Shown piece by piece: positions 45,205-56,647 of a DNA stretch of 64,000 nt (positions are counted from its first letter, which is position 1; the number at the start of each line of letters is the position of its first letter). A program made the translations under genes and the position numbers. The notes beneath the pieces are model-generated. The model was not told the origin of the DNA and ran no database searches. It saw nothing but the letters and a program-made list of their open reading frames with translations. The stretch is from Impatiens glandulifera (Eukaryota; Streptophyta; Magnoliopsida; Ericales; Balsaminaceae), in NCBI RefSeq assembly GCF_907164915.1, contig NC_061862.1, positions 144,778,972 to 144,842,971 of the forward strand, in the 5' to 3' direction.

Positions 45205-47337
45205 TGTTGGAAATTAAATTAACTTAAGCGGCCAACTAAATTAAATAATCAAAAATGGAGAAATTGTTAGATAAATTAGATAATTAATTAGTTAGAATCG
45301 GGATCGCCGAAGGAGACTGGAGTTTCGCTAGGGTGAATGCTTACACACACAACGGTTGATAATAACCCTGTTACATGTTAATATCGGTCTTTATACTTCG
45401 CAAGTTGTCACAACAAACTCTTGAATCGAGTTCACGTGCGGAAAAGTTTGTTTCAACTTGAAGCAACACAAACACGATTTAGACAGCAATAAGAAGACAA
45501 AAAGTAATAAGAGAACAAGACACCGGATTTATGGATGTTCGGAGATAAAAATCCTACGTCACCCCTTCTTATCAAACTTTGAGAAGGATATTCACTCAGA
45601 ATATTCAAATAGTTTACAGTACTTACGTCGAACACTCGAGGCTTATTTACTGTTCGTTTTTTACTTCTTACTAAGTTCACTATGTTGAACAGAAACAGAT
45701 TCTGTCAACTTACAACACTCACCACTCACATAGAATAGATGAACTTGTAATACATGTGAAATTCTAACACACACCGGTTTGAAGGTTTAAGCAATATGTG
45801 AATGTGAGCAGGTTTGAAAGCTTGAACAATTGTTATCGCAAAGATGATTCGAAGGTACTAGCTAACTTGTCAGTTGGAAGGTATTCAATCGGTTTTCAAG
45901 GTGCTTGATCCAGTTGAGCTGAGTTCTCTTAAATAGAAATATGACAACGGTCATATTCTTCTTCTTCAACGGATATATTTCTTTGATAGTACTTCGTTTC
46001 TTGAATTTGATTGGTTGAGGATCGTTGAGGTACAACTTTGGGATATCCTCTGATCTTGTTTGATAATATGTCAACATGGCATTAATTGATTTAATGATTT
46101 CCGAGGAGCAGATCATCATTTAGATTTGTCTTCTAATGATTTAGCTATCTAGAATAATATGATAAATATATGCTCCAAGTATACTGTATTGGACTTATAC
46201 CAAAATAGTTATCTGATCTTCTTTAGCAGGCTTCTACTTCCTAAAAGGTTTCTTCAGACTTGTATTAAAATGGCAATAATACAGTCTGATCATGTGAAGG
46301 CTCCTTCTGTAATTATCGAAATTGTTCTACTTAGCACCGAAAAGGAAACTTTCGGCTGCTCTTAGTATAAGTTTGTCTTAGCATGAAACCGGTTTCACTT
46401 CTTGTATCTGACCGGTCAAACTACCGATCATATTACCGAATTCGCCCTTTGTAAATAATCGGTCATGTTATCGTTGCATGGATACTATCGGTTCCTCTTC
46501 CTGGGATAGAAGCCGGTCAAATTACTGATTCCGTGTAATGTATAAGAACCGAGGATTTTATAGAGAAAACTACAGGACAAACGACCAGTTGCGCTATCTT
46601 TATAAAACCAAAGATATTACTGGTCATATTGTTGGTTGGTTTACCGATTCTTCTTCTTAACATATAACTGATAAGTTTACCGACTAACCTGCTGAGCGGT
46701 AAACCCATTTCCATTACCGAACCGATTTGCTACCAGTTCCAGTTCTTTGACATATTACCGATAATTTTATCGAACCACTTGCTAAGCGGTAAAGCCAATT
46801 TCTTCTACTAAACCGAACAGATAATCAGTTCCGTATCTTGTATAAATAACCGAATATAAAACTGATCAGATAATACCGATTTGCGTTGTCTTTATAACAC
46901 TGGTCAATCAGGCTGAGCGGTAAAATCGATTTTTATTGCCAAACCGAATATATGACTGGTTTCTCCTCTTTGTTAGATAACCAAACATAATTCTGATTTG
47001 TAAAACCGAAGGAGTAAACTACCGGTTGCGGTTTTACCGATTTCTGCATTTCCAGTTTTGATAGAAACCGAACTTCTTGGCTTTCCAGTTTCTTTTTATC
47101 CTGCATAAATGATGAATTTGGTTAAGTTTTTTAGATAATTAATTACTTACTAATTAATTATCTAATTTATCTAACAATTTCTCCCTTTTTGATTATTTAA
47201 TTTAAATATTCAAACTCTTTAATCGTTGGCTGCTTAAGTTAATTTAATTTCTAACAATTTCTCTCTTTTTGATTATTTAATTTAAATATTCAAAACTCTG
47301 TAATCGTTGGCCGCTTAAGTTAATTTCATTTCTAACA
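45205..47337 (-). mobile_element. Solo LTR (2.1 kb) with long inverted ends
   Basis: Runs TGTTGGAAATTAAATT to ATTTCTAACA and is flanked by a 5-bp duplication TTTAC (45200-45204 and 47338-47342). A stretch near 45530-45575 (GGATGTTCGGAGA, CCTACGTCACCCCTTCTT) matches the copia LTR at 6127-7749 in the same orientation, supporting an LTR and minus-strand sense. Unusually, the first about 90 bases are the reverse complement of the last segment (AATTAACTTAAGCGGCCAAC and mate), and the right end segment is present twice in tandem (about 47150-47256 and 47257-47337). 46380-47090 is full of ACCGGT/ACCGAT/GCGGTAAA motifs. Alternative: a DNA element with long inverted repeats and a 7-bp ATTTACT duplication. 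Confidence 0.6.
46380..47090. repeat. Dispersed ACCGNT/GCGGTAAA motif field in the solo LTR
   Basis: Dozens of short motifs (ACCGGT, TACCGAT, AACCGAA, CTGAGCGGTAAA) in both orientations at irregular spacing. It occupies the same side of the LTR as the palindrome array in the related LTR at 6127-7749. Confidence 0.7.
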
Positions 47338-47602
47338 TTTACTTTTTGTCGGCATTTTCCATTTGGTAAGCTCAAAATTTTTCTATGTTTTTTATTATTA
47401 GGGTTGTATGTTTAGAGAAATGACTTACTTGAATTATTAGGGTTGCATTTTAGAGAAATGACTTACTTGAATTATTAGGTTTCATGTTTATAGAAATGGC
47501 TTACTTGGATTATTAGAGTTGCATGTTTAGGTAAATGACTAATTTGGATTAGTATGTTAATTAATTGATTATAAGTAGATGTTAATTTCGTTATTGATTG
47601 TT

Positions 47603-50600
47603 TTGGGGAAAACAATTTAGCGTCATTTCATTACAAATTCCCCAAAATATGAAAAAAAATCACAAGTTTAAGAGATCATTCTACACAGACCTAGAAATAT
47701 TTTGAATTCGTATCATTCTGAATAAAAGTAAAAACGTAAATGAACTATCTAATTACAATGTTTTTATTTCTAATGATTTTAATAAATGGTAAATTCTAAT
47801 TCCTCATGATATTCCAATTCTGCTCCGTACTTTTCTCCACGTTCCCACAAGTGCGCCACAATCCGAGACTATGTCTCTCCATAATTCTTCAACACTTTTG
47901 CGGGTTCTGCCATAGACTCTCGCATTACGTTCCTGCCAAATATTGTAAACTACTACTCCAAATCCGTACTTGAATACGTTTGTTGCGATCTGTTTCCTTT
48001 GGCTTTGAGTAGTGCTGCTTTTTTTTTCTTTCCAATCCTTCAGGAAACTGATCAGCTCCAGTCTTTTAGAAAATATGTCCCAAATGCTGAGTCTTTCCCA
48101 GAAGGCAAGTCATAGGATGAACTGGTGTTGAGGATTGATCTTGGTTGACCATACGAGAGGAGCCCATTCTACTTTTTATGCTTTTTCTCGGATTAACTCC
48201 CATATTCTCTTTGAGACCAGCTTCCCATTGTCTTCTGCATTCCATTCATGAATGTCGGGTCTGTCTCGGAGTTATATGTTATTGATGTGATCTAGTATCC
48301 TCTATCCTTCTGGATTTATTCTTAAAAGTGAATCCCAGTCTCCGTCTTTTACGTCTCTGATTTTTGCCATTGCGCAGTCCCTTCTGATACATGTATTTTT
48401 TTAAATCCTCTTTGTGAATGATTGGATGTTTTTTGAACTAGGGATCGTGTCAGAACAGAGTGTCTTTCCCGTCCCCTAGCCGAATGCCGTAAAGGTCTAC
48501 AATATCACTTCTTAGTTTAAGAATTTTGTTTAGTGACCAGCTCATACCTTCATTGATTTTACACGTCTAGATATTGGCTTCCTATTTCATAAATTGCGTG
48601 TGTACCCATTTGATCCATAATAATTTTTGGTTGTGTTCCAATGCCCACTTATGCTTGAATGGTAGAGCCTTGTTCCACTCGACGGAGTTCTTTAGGCCAA
48701 TGCCTCCCTCCTCGTTCGGCTTACAGAGAGCAGTCCATTTGATTTTCTTTCCTCCTCTCCCGCTACTGCCCCAGATGAAGTTCCTAATTAGTGTGTCTGG
48801 CTCCTTCATTACCTTCTTCGGAATGACCATCTAATGCGCCCAGTATCCAATTATGCTCATGACTATAATTTTGATAAGCTCGATACTCCCTACATAAGAA
48901 AGTTTCTTCGCCTCCCAGTCAGATATCGTGATTTTTTACCTTTTCAATTAGTGGCTTGTAGTGTGAGATCTCGATCTGTTTCGCGGTTAACGGAATCCCC
49001 AAGTACCTTATAGGAAAGTTACCTTCTGCAATGCCCATGATGTTAAATATGTCCTGCTTTGTTTCGTCCTTCACTCTTCCATAAAATTCCACACTTTTGC
49101 TTTCATTAATTGTAAGACCTATAACCTCAGAAGAAAAAAAAAACGTTAGTGCATCCCTAATAGTTTTAATGGAATCGACGTCTGCGTGCGCTAGAATGAA
49201 CAAATTGTCAGCAAAGCATAAATGGGTTACCTCCTCTACCTCACAGAAAATGGTGAAAGATGTATGGACGATTCTTTCGGAATATCACAAAGATGCTCTC
49301 AAAGATCGCTATGATAACTACGGAAAGGTAAGAAGAGAGGGGGTCCCCTTACCTTACCCCGTTTTCACCCTTGAAGTAGCCTCTGTGAACTCCATTGACG
49401 CTAACAACAAAATAGGATGAAGAAACGCATTGTATAATCCAATCAATAAAAATCATAGAAAAAGTATATACAACCAGAAAATCTCGAATGGATTTTCAAT
49501 TAAAAAAGTCGAAAGCTTTCTTGATATATATTTTTAAAGCCACTCTCGGGGATATTTTCTTTTTCTCGTAGCCTTTTAAAAGATTCTACATGAAAAGAAT
49601 ATTATGAGAGATTGTCCTACCAGGGATAAATGCAGATTTATTAAGATTTATTATTTTTTCTATGATATTTTTAAAGCGTTTAGAAATGATTTTGTAAAAC
49701 ACATTGCAACAGGAAATTGGTCTGAAATCTTGTACTTTTTCGGGCACAACAGTTTTGGGGATCAAGGTCAGAGCCGTTGTATTTCAGTGTTTTAACATCT
49801 TCCTATTCTTGAAAAACTCTAGAACTCCATCAGTAATATCTTTACCCACAACTGACCAATTGTCTTTGAAGAACTTCGCATTGAAACCATTCGGGCCCGG
49901 GCTTTTATTCCCATCAATACTGAACATAGCTTATTTAACCTCAACCCTCGTGACAACCCTTATTAACTCGCGACTATCTTCAACAAGAATTTTTCTATCA
50001 ATAATCTAATACAAAGTATTCAAGTGACTTTGATGCTGTTTTCTTGTACTCATTAGTTGCTTGCTTATAGAACTGCTTATAGAACTAAATAGCCAGCTCT
50101 TGTACACCGTTCTGATCCTGAACATATTCTCCATCATCATTTTTCAGCCTGTACACGTTATTTCTCATGTTTATAGCCTTGCATTTTCTGTAGAAGAAAG
50201 TTGTATTTTTATCACCCAACAAAAGTCAGCTTTGTCTTGACTTCTACCTAACAAAGTTTTTTTCAAGTAAACTCAACTTCTTGAAGTTTTCGATTGCAAC
50301 CCTCTCCGCCTCATTGAGTTGTTCATCATTACCATCCCTTAATAACCTTTTCTGAACCTCTTCCAATTCTTATCTTGCAACCAGAACTCTACTGGAGATA
50401 TTACTGAACTTTTTCTTTTTAAAGTTTTAGAGTTGATTCTTCAGGATCTTTAGCTTTTCAGAAACCCTATACATATTGGAACCACTGACATCTATAGATC
50501 ATACACTTTGAAGAATATCCTTGAATTTGTCATTTTCCATCCAGAAGTTGGAGAATTTGAAGGGCTTCTTGAACAGAATAATTTAATTGGGCAATGATCA

Positions 50601-50672
50601 GAAATTCTAGGATTCAGAATATAAAGTTGACTTCTCAGAAATTGGTTGATCCAATTCTCAATGACCAGACAT
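47603..50672 (-). mobile_element. LINE retrotransposon, 5' truncated, with target duplication
   Basis: Minus-strand non-LTR element flanked by CGTTATTGATTGTT (47589-47602) and CGTTATTAATTGTT (50673-50686), a 14-bp duplication with one change. It keeps the end of the endonuclease domain at the right (ENWINQFLRSQLYIL, then ISDHCPI near 50610), the RT domain, and the zinc-binding tail and 3' UTR at the left, shared with 5120-5730. The 5' part up to mid-endonuclease is missing, typical of target-primed insertion. It sits in the intron of the old CACTA element E. Confidence 0.85.
47760..50672 (-). pseudogene. LINE ORF2 (endonuclease end, RT, zf-RVT), broken
   Basis: Pieces on the minus strand from right to left: ISDHCPI endonuclease motif; linker with LLGDKNTTFFYRKCKA near 50190; the RT box where the usual Gln of RQGDP is a stop (VR*GDPLS, near 49350); HLCFADNLFILAHADVDSI near 49200, where the second Asp of the FADD catalytic motif is Asn; INESKSVEFYG and IRYLGIPLT (48919-49140); FIWGSSGRGGKKIKW, then GGIGLKNSVEWNKAL (48582-48830); and the NIWQERNARVYG-like tail. 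Stops and frameshifts separate them. Confidence 0.8.
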
Positions 50673-50700
50673 CGTTATTAATTGTTAATTCATAGTTAAA

Positions 50701-51480
50701 ATGGAAGTCCCCGATAAAAGTTGGATGACTTTACGCCGATATCCAAATTATATTTAAGGGGTTGAAATGTTCATAGATTTCGCGATTAGGTCTACTAACA
50801 TAAATGTAATTTCTTGTCCTTGTGTAAAATGTGAAAATCGAACCTATGAGAATAGAACAGCGGTGAGAGATCATCTAATTGCGTGAAATTCGTCAAAATT
50901 CCAACTTTTCATGCTGTCATGGAGATACGAGATATTCGAATGTAAGGGACGGTGATGATAAGGATGATGAATTAGATGACGTTAGAGATGAAAATTAGGG
51001 TGGAGTAGGAGATAATACCATTAATGATGAAATGAACGAAGAAATTGATCAAAATGATCAATTTATGGAAGTCATCATAAATTATTTGTATCCAACAGCT
51101 GAAACGTCAAATAATGAACGCAATATTTACGATGCTAAGGCATTCTACAGGTTGTTGGATGATTCAAAATTTTCATTGTACAAAGAATTCCGAATTTCAA
51201 AAGCATCCACTATACTTAAATTTCTCCACATAAAAAATGTTGGCCAATGGACCAACACGTCATTCAATTTGTTATTAAAATTACTTAAAGAGGAAATATT
51301 GCCAACTCATTCTGATTTGCCAAGTTCATATTATGAGGGCAATAAATTATTAAAGACATCGATTTAATGTATGATAAAATTGATGCTTGTAAGAATGATT
51401 GTATACTATATTCCGTAAAGTAAATAAAAATTTGGAAGAGTGTAAAATTTTTGTGGTGATTAGAAGGAAGATTAACCAAT
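50701..51480 (+). pseudogene. CACTA transposase N-terminal fragment (element E)
   Basis: Starts MEVPDKSWMTLRRYPNYI then a TAA, then VEMFIDFAIRST and ISCPCVKCENRTYENRTAV (Transpos_assoc) with further stops, and a longer frame 51032-51367 with FYRLLDDSKFSLYK, KNVGQWTNTSFNLLLKLLKE. A frameshift at about 51360 follows, then CKNDCILY. Sequence similarity to the transposases at 13174 and 39684 ends near 51480. The rest of the gene and the 3' end of the element are absent. Confidence 0.85.
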
Positions 51481-53900
51481 TAAGTGGTAAGCTTAAAAAA
51501 AAAAATTGATATTGGTTGACTCTGACATATGATAATGCAACATATGTAAGCATTTGCATATGATACCTCTCAGATAAAAAATAATAATAATAAATAAGTT
51601 TTCTAAATATTTGAACCATTCACATATAGTTATTAAACTTATATAGAAGATTACTAACCAACAATCAAAATTTTATTTTTTATTTTAAAATATTGTAAAT
51701 GATTCTCGATAATTATTTGGTGACACATCAATATAAATTAGGTTATTTTATTTTTATTTATAAAAAATTGCATTTTTTAGAGATGTAAATTATAAAATGG
51801 TATAACAGTTCATCAATTTTTTTATCTTTTATTTTAAAATATTATAAATGGCTCTCGACAATCGTTTCAACCGCGACAATTTTCGTGATATTAACTTTTT
51901 ATTGTTATATTATTGATGTATTTTAATTTTGTTCAATGTATGGTTATAATAATTTATAAAATTAATTTTTTAACTTAATTTTTATATATGTAGCAAGTGT
52001 TGCATAGTTTACCTAGTAAATATTAAAATATTATATTTAACGTGTATAATTTATAAAATAATTAGATATAGGGTAAACTTAGAAATTTAATTTGCATTAT
52101 GTTTTATTTTTGTGTTAATAAAAATCAAAAAAATTATATTTACATAAGTAAGTTTATATTTAGTCATATTTTAATGTTTTCTAATTAAGCATTTTTACAC
52201 ATATTCATATAAAATAAATAGACATACATTTATTTTATTTATATATATATGTACTTTTACATTTGTATGCACTTTCAAATTCGCACTCATAAATACTATC
52301 AACATTGTCATTTTAGTATTTATAATACACACATTCAAATTCGTATTAGTTCGAATTCGAACAATGGTTTCAAGTATGATATGTGATTATTTTAATCATT
52401 AGACTACTTGTGATTGTTGAATACATGATAAAAAAAATACTTCTAATTAAATAAATTGCACATTTATCCATAAACACTGCATCCGAAGTTCTTCACTAAT
52501 TCTGTGCACATGATAAGAATGATTTTATTCCCAAAATGTAGAAAACCTGAAACAAATCTCACATGTATATGTTGACCGAGATCTCTATATCAACCTCTTG
52601 TCGTAGACGTCCTGCAATCGAGGACCTTACAAAACTTTACATCATTGTTATGAACTACATAACGTAGAACTGTTAACGTCCTTTCAGAAATTATTCCCTA
52701 GTTTTTCATGAGGGCAAAAGAGTTACGGAAGTGAGAGTGATAAAAAGATGAAATATTTGGTTAGGTGTCGATGAGAGAGAAGGAAATTGTCGTATAAATT
52801 TGATACCAAATATTGTGTTAGGTTTTGGCATCCTTCTCTGAAATTTGCACCCACATATGATATGAGAAAATATATTCTTCAAAACAAAACACTTTCTCAA
52901 TTAATTGAGTATAAGAGATGAGTAAAACAGAATTAAATTGAAACAATGCAATGAAAGTTTTAACGTGGAAAACCTCTACAAATCGATAGTAAAAACTACT
53001 TGACCAATACAAGACACTTAACCATTTATTATCATAACAAGGTTACAAGTAAGGATTCACTCTAAATATAATCCAACTAGAGTCTAGTCAATTACATTAA
53101 GATCACACAACCATCTTGGCAAATAACAACCAATCATAAGAAAAAGCAAGATCAATAAATCATACAAATTCTGCAATTCTAGTTGTTTGTTAGATTGTCT
53201 TAGAAGTTTAAAAAAAAAAAAACATATATTTATCGTTCAGAACGTAGCCCCAAAAAAAACTAATAAAATGTCAATGTTTGAATTTGATGACACAGTACAA
53301 ACTTCGACAAACGAAAAATTTCTCCAAATGATATCTCAAATCCTTAAATCCGTTTTTACTCTACTCTCTCACTTGTTGTCTTGCAAAACTCACTGAAACC
53401 TAGATGAAAATAATGTCCTTTCAAATTATATAATATGGGCCTAAATAAAACTCATACAAATTAGTATCTCCAACTAGGAGGACAAAACCTACAACATATA
53501 TTACCATTCAGTCTCCTTCAACAATGACTCTCTATTCAAATCATTATTCCATCATCCATCAAATTCGCACCACATATATTATTATCATCGTCATTTTAGT
53601 CTATATAATATGTGAAGACTTTAACCCTAGACCATTTTGTTGTTGGATTTAATTTATTTATTTTGTATGCAAGCTTTTGACCCATGTGTACAAATATTGA
53701 GTATTTAACATTTATTATTATAAAAAAATAAATTAAAATATAATATTTTAAAGATAAAATAATGTGTTATTTAATTCATAAAACAAAATTTAAATTATAA
53801 AAACAAATTACAAAAAATTAATATATAAAAAATAAATTATATAAACACGTCACGTGTTTATCAAATTTAATGTTAAATTTAAAATATAAAGCTCTATTCA

Positions 53901-53950
<50 letters not shown>

Positions 53951-54608
53951 AGAAATAGATTGAATTTTTTTTAATATTTTATAATTATGATAAGAGATAT
54001 AATTTTTTATATTATTTATAATTTAAGAAAACTAAACTATATATACAAATATTTTAATAAAAATAAAATTTATTTATTATCTTTCAATTTTAATTAATTA
54101 TGTTCAGAGATAATACTTTATCAATTTTTTTAATTATGTTAATAGATATAATTTTTGTTATATATTATTTGAAATATTACTTATATATATAAATGAATGA
54201 GAATATAAAATTATTTATTTTATATTTTTATTTTAATTACATAACATACTTGCGAGTCCGGGGATTCAAATCAGCTTCGGACTAGGCTTTCGAGCCCAAG
54301 CCTAAAACTGAACATGTCTCGGCTTTCGATCCTTTCTGAATCTGGCCCAAACCTCCACAGTTGTTGATCTCACCCGAGCCTAAACCCTAACATGATCTTA
54401 GGCCCTATTTGCCTATGAGATATATTTCTTATTTTTTAATTGTTTTTAACATTTAAAAGCCCTATAGTATTTTTTAAAATTAAAAAAAAAATAAACGATA
54501 TTAAATATAATATATGTTATTAATTAAAATATTAAATTTAATATAAAAGGTTTGATTTACTATTAATATATAATATTTAAAATAAATAAATTTTTTATTT
54601 GTAATTCT

Positions 54609-54648
<40 letters not shown>

Positions 54649-54913
54649 ATAATATGTTTCTATTTAGTTTGTACGGTTATTTTAAGAATACAAACAAAAT
54701 CAAATATTAATCATTCTTTCCATTTTTATAATATCACTTAATTCATTAACAAAAATATAAAATATCTTATATTTTAAATTATTATTTTTTATTTTATTTA
54801 TATATATTAATATATTTTAAGTATTTTTACCAAAATAATTATGATCTTCTCAAAATTATCAAAAATCAATATTTTTTTTCAATTTATTAAAAAAAAATCA
54901 TATAAGAACAATA
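51481..54913. other. AT-rich spacer
   Basis: No gene found. (TA)n microsatellites at about 53912-53949 and 54611-54644. 52880-53200 contains text reminiscent of retrotransposon LTRs (GTTTTAACGTGGAAAACCTC) but no boundaries could be defined. 54250-54400 is richer in G and C, with AGCCCAAGCC and GGCCCAAACC phrases, and has no open frame. Confidence 0.5.
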
Positions 54914-54922
54914 TGTGTAAAA

Positions 54923-56638
54923 GAGAAATTTGACGAAATGACCCTGATAATAGGTCAAATTCGAAAAATAACCAAGGTTGATAATGTTTACAAAAATGAC
55001 CTTTTAGATATCTGAAATGTCCATATTGCTCTTTGCCTAACATAAAATATGTATTTCACGTCACAATATCGTCAAGATTTGTATTTGTTTTTTACTTAAG
55101 GAGAACTGTGATTATTGAAAGTAAGCAATGAAACCCAAATATTAATTTTATAGGAATTCTCTTATGGAAATGTTTCTAGTTTCCTTTACTTCATGACTTT
55201 TTTTAATCTTGCAAAGGAAACTGGAAATCAAAAAAAGACAAATATGAAGTTTTCTGTGATGAAGTTTGTTAGGTCAAATCCTCGCTTCTTTCGGGTCTTC
55301 TAGGTTTAAGTATCCATTTATTTATTTCTTGACCATAAAATAATTTTTTTTGGATATTGATAATTCAGATCTATGATATTTTTGTGTTCAATTGTTTCTT
55401 CTTATTAGGCAATTGTTCTGCTCATAATTTTGATATGCTACTTGATGGGTATCGACACTCCGACTAGGTTTGAAGCACCTCAAGAATCTTGACTTGATCT
55501 ATTCTTGGGCGAGAGACGATCATTTTTTGTCATTACAAGAATGTCTGTTTCCGATACATAAATAAACTTAGTTTGAAATTACAATGTAACACTTATTTAT
55601 TTAAGTTTGTTTATTCATTTGAGAATTCATGCTCATTTTTATTACTCACAAAGGGTAAACAAACCTTAAAACTGGCTTCCAATATAAATTTCTTGTGCTT
55701 GATATTTTTCTACACAATGTTCATAGAACATAGTAGCTTTCATATTTCATTTCAACTCATAAATCAATCAATATATTAATTCAATTCAATATCTTATAGA
55801 TAAAGTTCACATTTCATATAAAGATCAACAATGGTATGGACAGCCAAAGCGAAATAAAATTACTCTCCAGTAACCCGCATTGGCAAAAAAAAAGCTTGTT
55901 TCCAACAATAAATGCAACTTTCATAACCCCACTTCAATCAAAGCGAGAATATAACTTCAGACCTCAACCTTTCGACTTGATCTACCATGAATAGGTCAGT
56001 TCAAAATCTTGATAAACCATAATGATTCTTTATGTTTCTGATAAATACATTTTGCGTGCCACGAAACACTTTTAAATAAACTAATATGGAAGAAACGAGA
56101 TAATGCGAAATGTATTTCACGTCACGTGACGTGTAAGAATACGAAAGAGAGATTAATGAAGAATGCAAAAGAGAGATTCATGTAGAATGAGAAGGAGAGA
56201 TTCAGGGAGAATGTAACTAACCTTCTTTTTCATAACCTTGTTGAGCTGATGTTGATCGAGAAGTTAGAGAGTCGTGGAGATGGGAAAGAAATATTAGGGT
56301 TTAAGGAGAAACCGTTGTTGGGTGTTGATATTGAACGGAAAGTTGGAGAGGCATGGGATGAACTTGGCTGTTGATATTGAACGGAAAGTAGTAGAGTCAT
56401 GGGAGTGAACGAGAATCTCGATGCTGGTTGCTAATGTTTAGAGTTTAAGTAGAGAGAATATAAAAAGAAAGAATAAGAGAATTTACCGTCCAAAACTCTA
56501 AAAAGACCCATTGAGGAAATTATAGACATTTCACATGCTTAAAAGAATATTTTGACAAACATTATCAAGTTATCAAGTGTGAGTCATTTTTCTAATTTGA
56601 ACCATTGTTACTTGTTAGGATCATTTGATCAAAATTCC
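54923..56638. mobile_element. Non-autonomous MULE-like element with 9-bp target duplication
   Basis: Left end GAGAAATTTGACGAAATGACC and right end GGATCATTTGATCAAAATTCC are imperfect reverse complements, and similarity continues inward for roughly 120-130 bases (GATAATGTTTACAAAAATGACC against its mate, CTGAAATGTCCATA against TATAGACATTTCACATG). Both ends are flanked by the identical 9-bp TGTGTAAAA (54914-54922 and 56639-56647), the duplication length of Mutator-like elements. The 1.7-kb interior has no transposase frame. It includes a minus-strand leader-like region (about 56220-56330, with AAACCCTAATATTTC) that could be a captured 5' UTR. Confidence 0.85.
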
Positions 56639-56647
56639 TGTGTAAAA

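Larger units (their letters stand above)
36080..51480 (+). mobile_element. Old outer CACTA element E, interrupted three times and 3' truncated
   Basis: 36080-36500 carries a subterminal family with GTCGGTTTTAGGTTAAAAT-like motifs. A TATA-like TTTATATAAAT (about 36519) and a CT-rich leader with a possible donor at 36713 follow. Intron-like GTTGTTTGATTTGGTTG text at 37080-37227 continues at 45014-45200, then at 47338-47602, then at 50673-50700, directly before a transposase start at 50701. The three gaps are the CACTA at 37228-45013, the solo LTR at 45205-47337 and the LINE at 47603-50672. Its 5' terminal repeat was not found (unless it is the CACTAG at 34517) and the 3' half is missing. Confidence 0.65.

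Noticed and set aside
49097..49420. Plus-strand frame of 107 codons
   Set aside because: Antisense of the LINE RT domain, whose minus-strand motifs (FAD-, GDPLS) are recognisable.
52706..53012. Two overlapping minus-strand frames of 64 codons
   Set aside because: Short, AT-driven, without family motifs.
52880..53200. LTR-like text (AACGTGGAAAACC)
   Set aside because: No ends, partner LTR, primer site or coding sequence; too weak to annotate as an element.
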